This document shows, one piece after another, positions 38,901 through 53,900 of a stretch of DNA of 64,000 bases. Position numbers and translations under genes: made by a program. Numbering within the stretch: the stretch's first letter is position 1; the number at the start of each line of letters is the position of its first letter. This DNA comes from Siphonodentalium dalli (taxonomy: Eukaryota; Mollusca; Scaphopoda; Gadilida; Siphonodentaliidae). A model generated the notes under the pieces. The model ran no database searches and was not told the origin of the DNA. It saw only the letters and a list, made by a program, of their open reading frames with translations. The stretch covers positions 93,331,319 to 93,395,318 of the forward strand of contig CP136066.1 in the NCBI GenBank assembly GCA_032622095.1, given 5' to 3'.

Positions 38901-41900
38901 TTGTTTGCTAAATTTGCCAAATGTCTTAGGTCGTTTGTTGAACTTATTATCTGAACATTTGCCTAGAATAAATTTGACTCCTTCTGCACTTTTATTATTA
39001 TAATACTTTTATATCTCGATGGGAGAATTCATATAGTATAGAAAGGGTTATGTATTATGGTGATGTTCACACGGCCAATGCACTATCTCCGTCAAAGTCA
39101 TCTTGCCCACTGAACTATATGGTATATTCCCAAATTAACTAGAAAGGGTTAACAAACCCCTGAGTTGAAAACAGTACGAAAATTCTATGGTATATTTTAT
39201 CATGTTCATGACGTCCTGTAATATCCTGGCCACGTGATCTCCGATCCCATAAAACCAAATTGCCCGGTCAATTCGTTCTCTCTTTTTCTAGTTTGACTAG
39301 CTGGGACATCTCCTGAAAATCGAAGCTAAGTGTTGGCAGTTTTTTGTATTATACAAAAAACATTATGTCCTTTGATTATTATTATTGATATGTATGCAAT
39401 TGACACAAAGACTACGCGAGCAGAATCGCGTTTCTATAGCGTTTTAATATTTTTGTAATCGGCTTCGTCAGTTGCGTATGGAAAAACTTATTTCGTTTAC
39501 AGAAATGTTGTTTTCCATATTTTTAACTCGACGAAAGGCAGAAAAACAGCCGATATATAAAAACAAGGCATCTTAAGAATGTTTGTCGCCGGAAGGCGGA
39601 ATAATAGATGCACATTTGGATATGATAAAAGATGCTCATCGTTGCTTTATAGCAAGAATATTGTATACCTGTGCGCTTAATTCTATGGTCGGAAGAATAC
39701 CATGTGCTAGCAGTTTGTACAATAACGATATCACAAAATTAGGTGACTTACTTTTGGCCGTTTGACGGCTGTGTAGCTGCAATATTTATTTAGACTATGA
39801 CAGTAGTAGTCTGGTGTACAACTGACGGAAGCAGTATTTAACTCTTGTGAAATAGGATTGTAAATCCCGAGTGTAAATTTGCACTTGGTAAAATTTTTTC
39901 AACTTGATAATAATAATATTGTGTTAAAAATTGATTTCGTGCAAACCAAGGTTATTGGACAGACACAATTAATTCACTTATTGCGGGTAGTCGCCACAGC
40001 CAAGGTGCTTATCAACATAACACGAAACAACAGGTGTATTTTTGATTGTTAGCAATTGTCAAACAGACTTGACTGGTGTTGACAGTGCAATCACACTGAT
40101 CTCAGGTGCCTGATGATCGGGATAGCCTAGATTTAGGCTGAGATTAATAATAATGATGGCAATTTCACTCTATGTCTCAATTCCAAAAATAATAGTGATC
40201 GTTGGGAGTTTTCTCCACAATTAATAATCGTGCTGACACTATTATTTGGCACCTGAGAATAAATACGTTCTCAGGACAAGGACTGTTACATGATGTAAGA
40301 CCTGGTACAGAAGATCTCCTTCCATGTAGCACCCCTAGAGATGCTTTTCTCCTCGTTTCGAGGGTCCCGCTGCCTCTGAGACCAGGACACTAGAGAATAT
40401 AGTGGTCCCCTCTTTGGCTTAGCAACTCGGGCGATAGTTACCTCAAACAAGGATCTGGAGGGGCACCCCATCCATCCACCAATAGTGGGCTCCTTGGACT
40501 ATCGTACGGGATGTCAATCTGCTCCCTCGGGTCGACTGTTGGCGGGTTGGCGTGCCCAGGTACGGCCGTGGCTTCTCATCTAACATTTGAACCACACCGT
40601 CTATCGCTACAAGTCACCATCTCGGGGTCAGCACCGCTGGGGGTGAGAACCCCCTGTCCCTATTATAATCCTATATGCCTTCGGTCCCTGCTGGGCTTGG
40701 GCTGGGGCTGAAATTCCCAAGCATGCTTCCTCCTTGTTGGCCAACTCCATGTCCGTGGGCCTGGAATTCCAGTTACTGGCCGCCTTCTGATCAACAGCAG
40801 CCAGTACCTTCGGGTTTGAATCCTAATGCACAAGAATTTGTTCCCCGATGCCGTTGGAGTAGGAGGCATGCTTCCGATACTGCCCCTACTAACAACCCAT
40901 CGCTAGTTCGGACGGATGGAGATCGGGATCGGGACGAGCTGTAGCTCCACCCCAAGGTGAAAAGGCTTTGGACATTCCTTTGGGGTCACCCATACATGTA
41001 CATGTGCTCAATATTACAAAACGAGGGAGCTCAGATAGTTGTTCGGGGTTCTCTGATGCAGACAAGCGTCGCAGTTGCCGAGTGGTTATGCCATCGGATT
41101 GCAAACTTGGCGCCATGGGATCGAACCAGCTGAGAAGTATTCCAAAGTTTTAGGGTTTAGGTTGCAGAGTTCAACTCCTTGCTTTATAGGTTGTTGCTTC
41201 TTTCAATTTGCCATCCAGCTCCTGCGAGGTCATGGTCATTGCAGGATTAGAGTGTCAATAGTCTTCAGGAATAATCGTTGGATGATGGGTCAGGCATATC
41301 ACTAAGGGCGGTAATGATACACAATGATACACGTTAATATTATTGATTTTAAGACCACCTATGGCTGAAAAATACCCATATATAGGTATACAAAATATCT
41401 TGTAAATATGGTACATGTGGGTTATATAGTTTACGAGGGTGCATCCGCATATTTTTATCTGCAGGTTGCATTCAATTCTAACTAAAATTCAGTTTCGTAG
41501 TTCATAATAAATATATGAGTCCATTATACATACTAGACATATGCTCATCTTCAGAACGCAACTGATTTCCACTCATCCCGATTCACATTACTCAGTGGAA
41601 TGTACATTCTCATAATCAGGACCTTATCCGGGATCAGCTTGTTGGGACGACTATTGGATTTGTGACATGGGCTCAGCAGTTGAAGTGAGGTCTATATCAG
41701 CCATTCTGCTCGGGCTTAATGGGCGACACAACGTGTCTGACCTCTGTGATATCGGCCTTTGGTTCTAATATGTAATTCTTCTTATTGGCACTGTTGTCGG
41801 TACACAATAGTTTTGTTTTTAGCTCTCCTGAGACAAAGTCTCCGGTGGAGCTATAGTCATCACTCCTCGTCCTGTATTATTGAAAAAGCCAATTTATCAT

Positions 41901-44900
41901 AGTGTGGTCACCTGATACTCTTGCTGAAGACTGCTTGCTTCAGACCAGTTTACCATCTGTCATTACAAGACATGACATTAGCTAAACAACTATTCTACCA
42001 GAGTCTACAAGAATAAATAGGAATAGTCCATTGTTCATTTCTCCAAGCCTGGACATAGTGTGTCTGACATTTGCAGAATGAAGTCCCCAGATGGTGAATT
42101 TAGTGTTGCTATCCCATACAGCAGGCTAGCATAACCAAATACACCCTCAATTACCTTATTCTGCTTAGGCCTCATCTTTTGGGACAAATTGTTTTTTAAA
42201 CATGTTTTAAAATTTGAAAAAAGTGACACCATTATAACATCTGCAGAGTTATGAAACTTTACTCTTTAATGAAATTATGGAAACATTCCACCCTCCCCCA
42301 CCCACCCCCTCCCACATGGCCCAGACCCAACCTTGCCATCAACCAACATCCCTTCCAAGCCATATCACCTCTCAATTTAATACCTCTTCTCACCACAGAG
42401 GCATATATATCTGTAAAGGTACAGGTCATTAATTATATAAACAGGCCAGATGACATGTATTATTCTAATCTAAACATATCTGTAGCAATTTAACAACAAA
42501 CTGGTGCTCCCATGGTTATGTGATGACCGACATTCAATGATACTGTGAATGGCTTTGATTTCTTCAAGTCTGGAAATAGTGTGTCTGACATTTACATAGT
42601 GAGGTCCCCAGATGGTGAATTTAGTGTTGCTACCCCATACAGCATGCTAGCATCACCAAATACACCCGCCAGGGACCTAATTCTGCTTAGTCCTCATCTT
42701 CTGGGAAGTATCCTAAGTATCAAATTGACAGTTTGATTTAGTCACTTTTTCCACCTGTTCAGTTTCAATGTCCCCCTAATTTGCAGAAGATAAAATGCAT
42801 AATTGAGGTGCTTAATGGGTGTGTATCACCAACTTCAACTGTAGGACTTCATTGATTTAGTCACTTTTTTCCACCTGTTCAGTTTCAATGTCCCCCTAAT
42901 TTGCAGAAGATAAAATGCATAATTGAGGTGCTCAATGGGTATGTACCACCAACTTCAACTGTAGGAGTTCAATCTGTTCCTTGGTTTTATTGGCCATTGA
43001 GGCCTAATCAGATTGAGGATGAATTTGGTGATGCTAGCCTGCCTTACAGAATATTGTCATTAAATCCACATTTTTGGGACCTAATTCTGCAAATGTCAGA
43101 CATACTAAATTCAGGTTTGGCCATTTCATATTATTGTTTTAATCACCACTTATCCATACGACTAATATTCAAAGAGAAATGGGGGGGGGGCGGTATATAT
43201 TGGATTAAATTTGTCTTCTATCTGTCAGGCTTCCATCCGTCTGCCTGTTGAGATGTCTATCCATCCATCTATCAACAATTGATTTCTTCTCCATATTAAA
43301 GACGGAATGTGTTTATATAGTTCAGTGTGCATGTTCCCTAGGTGTCTCAAAATAAGATTTGTTCAATTAAGTTCTTCACATCAAATACATGTAGGTGCCA
43401 AGTCAGGGCCATAACTCTTTCCCTCCATAGTAAGTCTTAAAACAGTTTTTTCTAAAGAACCATTAGGCCTATATAGCTTATAGCTTGGTATGGAGGGGCC
43501 TTGGGTGACTGGGGTTCAGATTTGTTCATGGGGTCATTTTTAGGAAATGAGGTCCCCAGAGGGTGAATTCGGTGATGTTAGTCCACCTTGCGGAATATTG
43601 TCATTAAATTCACCTGCAAAGGTCAGACACTAAATACAGACTCGGCTGTTCCAATATTAGTTTCTTAACCAGCACTTATCCAGGTGAAATCATACCCTGA
43701 TTTTTCAAAGAAAATTGGGGGGTATATTGATATTACTAGATGAATGGATCTCATAGATGAGGATTCACATTTGTTCTAATAGGGGCAGAGATAAGAGATT
43801 TAACTCTCCTCTATGCTGTGTGGTACTGGTATAATAATATTGATTTCTAGACAGCCTGGGTGGGGGCAATGTTTGAGGCAATGGGGAGGGAGCGCTCAAT
43901 TTAACCAAACAAAATAAAATATATATATTTTTTATTTTTAATAAATATTTTTTTTTATTAAATAAAATATTTTTTATTTAAATAAAATAAAAAACATTTA
44001 ATTAAAATTTTGAAGAACTTATGACATTACATCTTTGGGGGGGGGGGGGGGGTAGGTACCTCTAGTCTCCCCACTAAATTTGGTTGAAATCAGGGGTTTG
44101 GGAGAAAAGATGAACAGACAGATGTACAGAAATGTTCAGTAAATTCCTTTTAATACCAGTATCTGTGCATTCCCATTACAAGTCAACTCTGCTCTGAACT
44201 GACAGACATGACACATGTTGTTTATAATCAGGGCCAGATAGAAAGATAAGAGAACTTCTGTAGCTATAGGCAGAGTCCCCAGGGAGTGTATTCATGTCAT
44301 TCATAATTTAAATGAGATTAATGGTGTTGTACATTTGTTTTCTGAAGTTGTCAGTAGCACCATCATTGTTTACAATACAATGGTCATTAATATCAGATTA
44401 AATTCATTTTCTCAGAGCTTTAAGTGTGTCTGGCATTTGTAGAATCATGAGGTTCCCAGAGGCTAGCATCGCCAAATACATCCTATGAGGACCTCATTCT
44501 GCTTATGCTTCATCTTCTGGGAAGTATCTAGAGTCTCAAATTGACATTTTTAGCAGCTCTTTTCCCTTCTGTTCAGATTTTAAAATGCATAATTGAGGTG
44601 TTAAATGGGTGAGCATACTGTCATATGTCAGTAATTTCACCAACTTCAGCTGGAGAACTTCTGTCTGTCCCTAGGTCTCCCATAGCAGTTGAGGACTAAG
44701 TAAAATTGGGTTCCCAGATGGTGAATTTGGTGATGCTAGCCTACCTTACAGAATAGCATCACTACATTCACCCTTTTGGGACCTCAGACACACTAAATTC
44801 ACGCTTGGCTGTTCCAATATTATTTTCTTAACCACTTAGCTATGTGACCTCATTATACCTTATTATGGACAAAAAAGTGTGGGGGTATATTGGATTAAAT

Positions 44901-47900
44901 CTGTTGGTCTGTTGGAGTGTCCTTCCATCCATTGTTCTTTCCATCCATCCATCAACAATTGTTTTCTTCTCGAGATCTATATGAATTCCCTACCTGTATG
45001 TGACTCACATTCAGATTTGTTCAAATAAGTTCACCAGGTCAAATAGGAGGGGTGCCAGGGCCATAACGTTTTCCCTCCATAGTAATTCTAACAACTATTA
45101 CTACTCAAGAACCATCAAGTCTATTTAGCTTATATTTGTGTATGCAGGGTCCTTGGGTGGCATGTTTAGATCTGTTCCAATGGGGGCCTTTTTGGAAAAT
45201 CAATTAACTTCAACTCTTAAAAGCGAATGTTTATAATTATAAGATGAATAGATATCAGAGATGGGGATTCATGTTTGTTCAAATAGGGGCAGAGACCCCA
45301 CCCACACTACCTGTATCTATGCTGTACGCTACTGGTATAATAAGATAATGTCATATTCTTGCAGGGATGTCCCCACAGTGTTGGGGAAGTGATTTACAGA
45401 TTTGTTCAATGAAATGTAATATTTGAGCTCACCTGAGACGAAGCTATATTCATCACTTCTCATCTGTCACCTGTTCATCTTTCTCTCCGTCCATCAATCT
45501 GTCAACAATTCTGTGAACATCTTCTCTAGATCATAAGACTGAATGGGTTCATATTTGGTGTGGATTTTCCCTAGGTGATTCATATTCAGATTTGTTCAAA
45601 TGAGGTCACTCTTTCAAATGGTTGTGAAGCCAGGGCCATAACTCTTGCCCTCCATGGTAATTCTTAAAAACGACTTCTTCTCATCTACCATCAGATATAG
45701 GGTGGGACCCGAGACATAACTGTATGCCTCTATAGTAATACTTAAAATGTCTTCTCAAGAGAGGTTTGACTATTTAGCTTACATATAGTATGGAGGATCC
45801 TTTAGTGACTGAGATTCAGATTTGTTAACATAAGGCAACCTGCTAAGAAATGACGGGGCTATGGGGACTTAAAGGGGAACTGTACCCCAATTTCAATAAA
45901 TTCCCGGTGACAATAATGATCTAATATCAATATTATATTTTAAAATAACTAATTTGAGTCGACGATGTCTACTGAAAACGTTCCGGTTAACAGGCTATCA
46001 CAAAAGTAAAATTGAATTATTTAATATAAATTCATTTATGGCTGGAGTCATAAAATGGAGAATTATGCCAATACGAGTTACCGTTCTTGAAATAGTATCT
46101 GTTGCGTGTCTTTTATCGACGGCCGTTCGCGAACATTATTGAGTTGCACACATAACATGTTACCTGCAAAAGAAAGGCCCTCTATAACCGATTCGGAAAA
46201 AGGAGAAAGAAACAAGAGTCATGAAGCGTCAAGTATTTTTATACGGAGTGAGATTGTTCGATGGAAGAGATTGGATGCATCAATTGAAGCTGTGAACAAT
46301 GAACTTCCGGTTCTTCCTGCGACCTGAGTCTTCTCCGGTGAAGGTCAAAAACATGGCGCGTAGTTTGAAATCGTAATATTTTTGTTTCCAAGATCAATAT
46401 TTTCTTCGCTAAATTAGGTTTATACGAAACTCATATAACACGAACACAATCTAACTTGAAAGTTATTTCAATGGGAGTAAATAAAAAAAATTGTCTATCC
46501 CTGTGTACAGTACCCCTTTAACACTTTTGTGACTAATAAAATCATTAAAATACAAAATTCATTAAAACATCTACCTTGGAACTACTTGACTGATTAATCT
46601 GACATACATATATGCTGTTTTTGGGTCCATGGTTAATTGGGCTTCAAACATGTCTAAATAGTTTTATAAAAAGGTGCCTGTGAGATTGGAAATTTCCAAC
46701 AATAGAGAAAGTTTGAGATGACAGTTGCCAATCTAAGACTTGGGAGTCTGGAGCCTGGTCGGGAAGGGACATGAGATGGAGGAGGGGGAGGGGTGATCAG
46801 TAGCGTATAGTTGATACATGAAGCCTCTCTATCTACATATCCTGTTTAGATCTACTTTTTTAAAGTGATTATGAAAAGTTCTAACTGTTATGGTATCCAA
46901 AGTCCCAGTCTTATCAGTCTTTGCAGTCTGGTGAGCAACCCCTCAGTCTTTGACTGTCTTGTTCCTGATAGTGCTTGGTTCGCATAGTGGACTCATTCAA
47001 TATACAAAGTAAGGTCCATTGCTGACCTCTGAGATCGCCACTGACAGGATTATGTTGCGTATATGGGGCAACATATTAATAACGTTGTGCACACTTCATA
47101 CAGACTGAAGAAGATCCTTGCCAGATGCTTCCCCTCTTGCGAGATATTCACTAGCATTGGGTGTAGGATGCCTGATCTTATGATCCGCCCACTAGATTCG
47201 CGCTTCGGGCGATGGTTATCTCAAGAACAAGGTGCAATCGGAGGGGCAGCCCATCCATCCCAGAAGGGGTACCTTGAACCATCGACCTGTCGGTGGGTCA
47301 GCCAGAAGAGCACGAATGGTTGGGGGGCGCACTGCGCCTGGGTCTCTGTATATTACTAATCCAACCTTCCATCTGTTTCTGCTGGTTTTGGACTGGTGCC
47401 ACCATCACGGTGCATGTTTCCTATGATTTCTCAGTTGGGTTTCACTTTGGAGCTGGCCAGTATTTCAACATTGAATATCGTCATGTGGGGAATGGAAAGC
47501 CTTATTGAAACCGCGAAAGATATCAACGCCAGGCTCCAAATGCATTTACTTTTGTGAGAATCGAATGCTGAATCAAGTTAATCATACAGCACTGAACTTT
47601 GAAAAGTTCCGCGAGAATCATTACGAGAATAGTTTATGGTGATTCTCACTGAATCTCAAGGCTTGCAACCACTTGTTGAATACTTTCGTGGACAGTTGAT
47701 TAGAAGTAGTCTTTCTCTGATTTCTTCTCGTCCCATTCTCTTATCTTCTTATCAATGACATGAGACACATTGACAGCGACGGTTGTATTTTGGGGCTTCA
47801 TTTAGATCAATAAATTGTGAATGACTGCTCATGGTCCATAATGTTCAATGATTCATCAGGATTCTCTTGTTCGCGTATTCAATGGTTCATTACAAATGTT

Positions 47901-50900
47901 CCGTAATTGTTTGTATGCGCGAGCTAATGGCCACGCGTTGGGGTCTCCATTGGTAATCGCGGCAGTAATCCGGACTCCGTAAGCCTGTAATTCGCTCAAT
48001 GTTGGGGCAAACTCAGGAAGGCAGGAACTTAATCGACCGGACACATGCCAATGAGGTCATTCCACGAAAAGATTATTCCTTTACTTCCTGGTTATACGGT
48101 AAACACAACGTTTTCTTTCTCTCATTTTAAATGTGATTTCACGTTCTCTTTTTCAAAAGAAAAATAGTTTTCAATAACATCCGTATATCGCAATGTTATT
48201 TGGGCAAAATTAACATTTTCTTTTTAGTAAACGCTAATACTACACGACCCTATTTGAAACTCCAGTAGTGGGTCATCTTGGCACATTTGATCTTCTGGTG
48301 ATTTCCGACAACAGCATTGTAGTGTGCTCTGTCATCAAAGGGACTCTAGGTTTCCTACAAATTTTCCTTTTGTTCCTAATTACATGTTTGGTTCACTATA
48401 TGTAGAATTCTATCCATTCGACTTCTTCCGGCTATCTTACAGGGTTGGTGCAACTATTTCGGCGAGAATCTCTTCCCGGTCATTAGTAAAGATTATCGGT
48501 CCATGATATTTCAATCATACCATGGATTAATGGGTGTCTGAGCCCTTTTTAGCTCACCTGAGACGAAGTCTCCGGTGGAGCTATAGTCATCACTCCTCGT
48601 CCGTCATCCGTCCGTCCGTCCATCCGTCCGTCAACAATTCTTTGAACATCTTCTCCTCTGAAACCGGAAGACCGAATTGGTTCATATTTGGTGTGGATGT
48701 TCCCTAGGTGACTCTCATTCAGATTTGTTCAAATGAGGTCATTGCGAAGCCAGGGCCATAACTCTATCCCTCCATAGTAATTCTTACAACGACTTCTTGT
48801 TCAGAACCATTTGGCCGATTTAGCTAATATTTGGTATGGAGGGTCCTTGGGTGACTGGTGTTCAGATTTGTTCAAATGAGGTCACCCGGTCAATTAGTTG
48901 AGAAACCAGGGCCATAACTCATAGTAATTCTTACAATGACTTCTTCTAAAAAAATATTTGGCCGATTTAGCTTATATTTGGTACAGAGATACCTTGGGTG
49001 ACTGGGGTTCAGATTTGTTCAAATGGGGTCACTGGGTCAAATAGGGGCAGAGCCAGGGACATAACTTTAAAAATAAAAAAATAATTTTTTGCATTTTGAC
49101 CTTTCATTTTTGTTTAGGACACATCACAGCCTCATATTTCTTACCTAGATTTTTCTTAGCATGTTCTTCATCTGTATGGATTTTGGTATTGGTATTGTTT
49201 ATTTAACCCCTTCCACTCTTGTTTTGATATATAATTCATCCAAGACAGGATTACTCAAACATTTTTCATCTGATCAACACCAAATTTGGTATATGAATTT
49301 TTGACACTTATATACAGATCAAGTTAAAATATGGGTTTGATCCGATATATTTTAACAGAGTTATGGCCCTTTATAATTCACACCTCTTTGCTATGCACTA
49401 TTAATTTTTAAGAGAACACTGAAGCCTGTATTATTGAAAAAGCCAATTTATCATAGTGTGGTCACCCGATACTCTTGCTGAAGACTGCTTGCTTCAGACC
49501 AGTTTACCATCTGTCATTACAAGACATGACATTAGCTAAACAACTATTCTACCATAGTCTACAAGGAATAGTTCATTGTTCATTTCTCCAAGCCTGGACA
49601 TAGTGTGTCTGACATTTGCAGAATGAAATGAGCATTTCCTATCTTTCCTATCAGGTTTTGGTCTTTTCATGCGTTCAGTTTCTATGGCCAGTCTATGAGC
49701 ACTCAGCCTCATAGAGTTAACAAACGACGGTTATTCGTTACAGAAACAGTGTTTCCACTTTACAAGGGAATGAAGTCCCCAGATGGTGAATTTAGTGTTG
49801 CTACCCCATACAACAGGCTAGCATCACCAAATACACCCTCAATTACCTTATTCTGCTTAGGCCTCATCTTCTGGGACAATTTTTTTTTAAACATGTTTAA
49901 AAATTTGAAAAAAGTGACACCATTATATATAACATCTGCAGAGTTATGAAACTTTACTCTTTAATGAAATTATGGAAACATTCCACCCTCCCCCACCCAC
50001 CCCTCCCACATGGCCCAGGCCCAACCCTGCCATCAACCAACATCCCTTCCAAGCCATATCACCTCTCAATTTAATACCTCTTCTCACCACAGAGGCATAT
50101 ATATCTGTAAAGGTACAGGTCATTAATTATATAAACTGGCCAGATGACATGTATTATTCTAATCTAAACATATCTGTAGCAATTTAACAACAAACTGGTG
50201 CTTCCATTGTTAGGTGATGACTGACATTCAATGATACTGTGAATGGCTTTGATTTCTTCAAGTCCGGAAATAGTGTGTCTGACATTTACATAGTGAGGTC
50301 CCCAGATGGTGAATTTAGTGTTGCTACCCCATACAGCATGCTAGCATCACCAAATACACACGCCAGGGACCTAATTCTGCTTAGTCCTCATCTTCTTGGA
50401 AGTATCCTAAGTATCAAATTGACAGTTTGATTTAGTCACTTTTTCCGCCTGTTCAGTTTCAATGTCCCCCTAATTTGCAGAAGATAAAATGCATAATTGA
50501 GGTGCTCAATGGGTGTGTATCACCAACTTCAACTGTCAGACATACTAAATTCAGGTTTGGCCATTTCATATTATTGTTTTAATCACCACTTATCCAGATG
50601 AAATCATACGACTAATATTCAAAGAAAAATGGGGGGGGGCTATATATTGGATTAAATTTGTCTTCTATCTGGCATTTGCAGAATGAGGTCCCCAGAGGGT
50701 GAATTTAGTTATGCTACCCTGCACAGCAGTCTAGCATCACCAAATACACTAGCCAGGGTCCTCATTCTGCTTAGGCCTCATCTTCTGGGAAGTATATAGG
50801 CACTTAAATTGACATTTTTACTTACTTTAGCCCTTCTGTTTAGTTTCTATATCCCCTAATTTGTGAATATAAAATGCATAATTGAGGTGCCCAATGGGTG

Positions 50901-53900
50901 CACATCACCAACTTTAACTGGAGAACTTCAATCTAATGCTATGTCTCCCATAGCAGTTGAGGCCTACACAGAATGAGGTCCCCAGAGGGTGAATTTGGTG
51001 ATGCTAGCCCGCATTGCAGGATTGTGTCATTAAATTCACCCTTTGGGGACCTCATTCTGCAAATGTCAGACACTATGTTCAGGCTTGTCTGTTCGAATAT
51101 TATGTTCTTAACCACCAGTATCCAGTTGAACTCATTATACCCTGATTTTGCAAAGAAAACTTGGGGGGTATATTGGATTGAATTTGTCAGTCTCTATGTC
51201 AGACTGTTCTCCCATCCATCCATCTGTCATTATGTCTCTATCCGTCCATCAATTGTTTTCTTCTCCAGATACATATTAAAGACCAAATGGGTTTATATAT
51301 TTAGGTGTGGATGTCCCCCAGGTGACTCACATTCAGATTTGTTCAAATGAGGTCAAATACTAGTAGGTGAGAAGTCAGTGCCATAACTCTTTCCTTCCAT
51401 AGTAATTCTTAAAACAATTTCTTCTCAAGAACCATCTGGACTATTTATATTATGTTTGGTATGGAGGGTCCTTCGGTGACTGGGGTTTAGATTTTTTCAG
51501 ATTTGGGGTCATTTTAGGAAAATCAGTTCAGTTCAACTCTTAAAATCTAATGTCTGAAATTACCAAATGAATGGATCTCATAGATGGGGATTCACGTTTG
51601 TTCAAATAGGGGCGGAGATAAGAGATTTAATTATCAACCAGCCACCCTACCTGTGCTCCGGCGGAGCTATAGTCATCACTCCTCGTCCGTCATTTGAACA
51701 TCTTCTCCTCTGGAACCATAAGACCAAATGGGTTCATATTTGGTGTGGATGTTCCCTAGGTGATTCTCATTCAGATTTGTTCAAATGCGGTCACTGGGTC
51801 AAATAGTTGCGAAGCCAGGGCCATAACTCTTTCCCACCATAGTAATTCTTTTAAACATCTTCAGAACAATAAGACTGAATGGTTTCATATTTGGTGTGGA
51901 TGTTCCCTAGGTGACTCACATTCAGATTTGTTCAAATGAGTTCACTTGAAATAGTTGCGAAGCCAGGGCCATAACTCTTTCCCTCCATAGTATTCTTAAA
52001 GTGACTTCTCAAATACCATCAGGCTATATGGGTTCATATTTGGTATGAAGGATCCTTGGGTGACTGGGGTTCAGATTTGTTCAAATCAGGTCACTGGGTC
52101 AAATGTGGGCGGGGCCAGGGACATAACTCCAAATTTTTTGTTTTAGATTTAACTCTTTAGATATCTACTTCTTTTAAAGTGATTATGAAAAGTTCTGACT
52201 GTTGTGGTCTCCAGAGTCCCAGTCTTATCAGTCTTTGCAGTCTGGTGAGCGACCCCACAGTCATTGACTGTCTTGTTGAGCTTGCAGCCGTTTTTTCATC
52301 AGGCTAGATCGCGTACTAGGACACTGCCCCCCTCAAGAATTGACTTTGCGAGTGGTTCTATTGTTTTTCATGTCCCTTAAAGGCTGTTTTTTCCTTATTG
52401 TCTTTGTTTGCGCATGGGTTAGCCTGTTAAATGCATTATTGCGAAATCCCCCTCAGTTTTCATTTTCTATTCCATCAGGAAATAGATATTTCTTCCCTTT
52501 TGGGGGGGGGGGGGGGGGGGTTACACATTCCTTGTCCAGCAAGTAATCAACTGATACATTGCTCGCTGTAAGCTCCGAAGGGGAGGTCATCTCCGTCTCC
52601 ATGTCGTTCTGAAACTATATACTTTATTTCCAGGGCCTTCAATCCTAGTCACCACTATTTGGTTAGTTTAGGCCCTCTGATAGCTGGCCAACATGTATTA
52701 GTCTTATGGTGTAATTTCATACATTGGCTTTTGGTGATATTGTATTTATTGTAGGTTATCGGGTCAATCCAGTTCTTTGATTGAGGTGCATAGAGGTGTT
52801 TTATTTTTCCTCGTGGCCTCCACCTGCCAGAAAATTCTATATTATACCATATAGTTCAGTGGGCAAGATGACTTTGACAGAGATACAATATTTTTCAAAA
52901 TAAGTAAAATATATATCTCCTAGAAGTATCTTGCCCACTGAACTCTGAGCTCCCTCCCAGGGCTTCGCACCCACCCCGCTCACGAGGAATGTCCTAATGG
53001 GGAAAAAGAGAGAATGAATTGACCGGGCAATTTCGTTTTATGGGATCGGAGATCACGTGGCCAGGATATTACAGGACGTCATAAACATGATAAAATGTAC
53101 CATAGAATTTTCGTACCGTTTTCAACTCAGGGGTTTGTTAACCCTTTCTAGTTAATTTGGGAATATACCATATAGTTCAGTGGGCAAGATACTTCTCGGA
53201 GATATATTTTTTACTTAATATTTTGAAAAATATTGTTTCTTCAGGAGTGTACTTGAATTTATTCAGCCCTTATATCTGTGTGTGACTGGTTTAATGTTTT
53301 ATGATAATCCATTTGAGGAACAATAATTATTAAGAACTATCTGCTGTGGGATTGTTTCATTTGTTCTTTGATGTCATAAGAATGACAACCAATTGGTCTG
53401 TGGCATCATGTGATCATCAAATTTATGCCGATTTCTCCCATTTTTATGTGTACCCATACCATAGTATGGTACACATAGTGTCGATGTCCGGATTGACCAC
53501 TCGTCGTTTGTCCGTCTGTCTGTCTGTCTGTCCATAGACACTTTATGCATAATGCAATAACTCAAATATTTTCTATCTGATCGGAACCAAATTTTGTATT
53601 GGGGTTTCTCAGCCCAAAATACAATTCGAGTTTGAATATGGGTTTGATCCGAATTTTTTTTGCAGAGTTATGGCACTTTTTCGAATTAGAATTCATGCAT
53701 GCTGCCATAACTCAAACAGAAAGAAAGAAAATTTGAAAACCAAATTTTTAGATTTTTTTTTTTAACTTTTAGGCGACACCAATTTTTAAGTCTGGTTTAT
53801 GAACATGTGGGGAGAAAAAAAGTAGATGCAGGAGGGAAAAAAATAAAAATAACAAAAATTGTCCCCCCAATTTATATCAAGTAAATTGTGGAATTTTACA

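Noticed and set aside
41069-41135. Functional tRNA gene
   Set aside because: A- and B-box-like motifs are present, but the arms do not pair and no clear anticodon loop can be drawn.
40202-41305. Cluster of open frames in the GC-richer island
   Set aside because: Frames overlap on both strands, show no domain pattern, and the region recurs in diverged form near 47.2 kb, as expected of a repeat.
47856-48044. Minus-strand frame with protein-like composition as a host gene
   Set aside because: Short, without partners, inside a block suspected to be a decayed element; a retroelement origin is possible but not shown.
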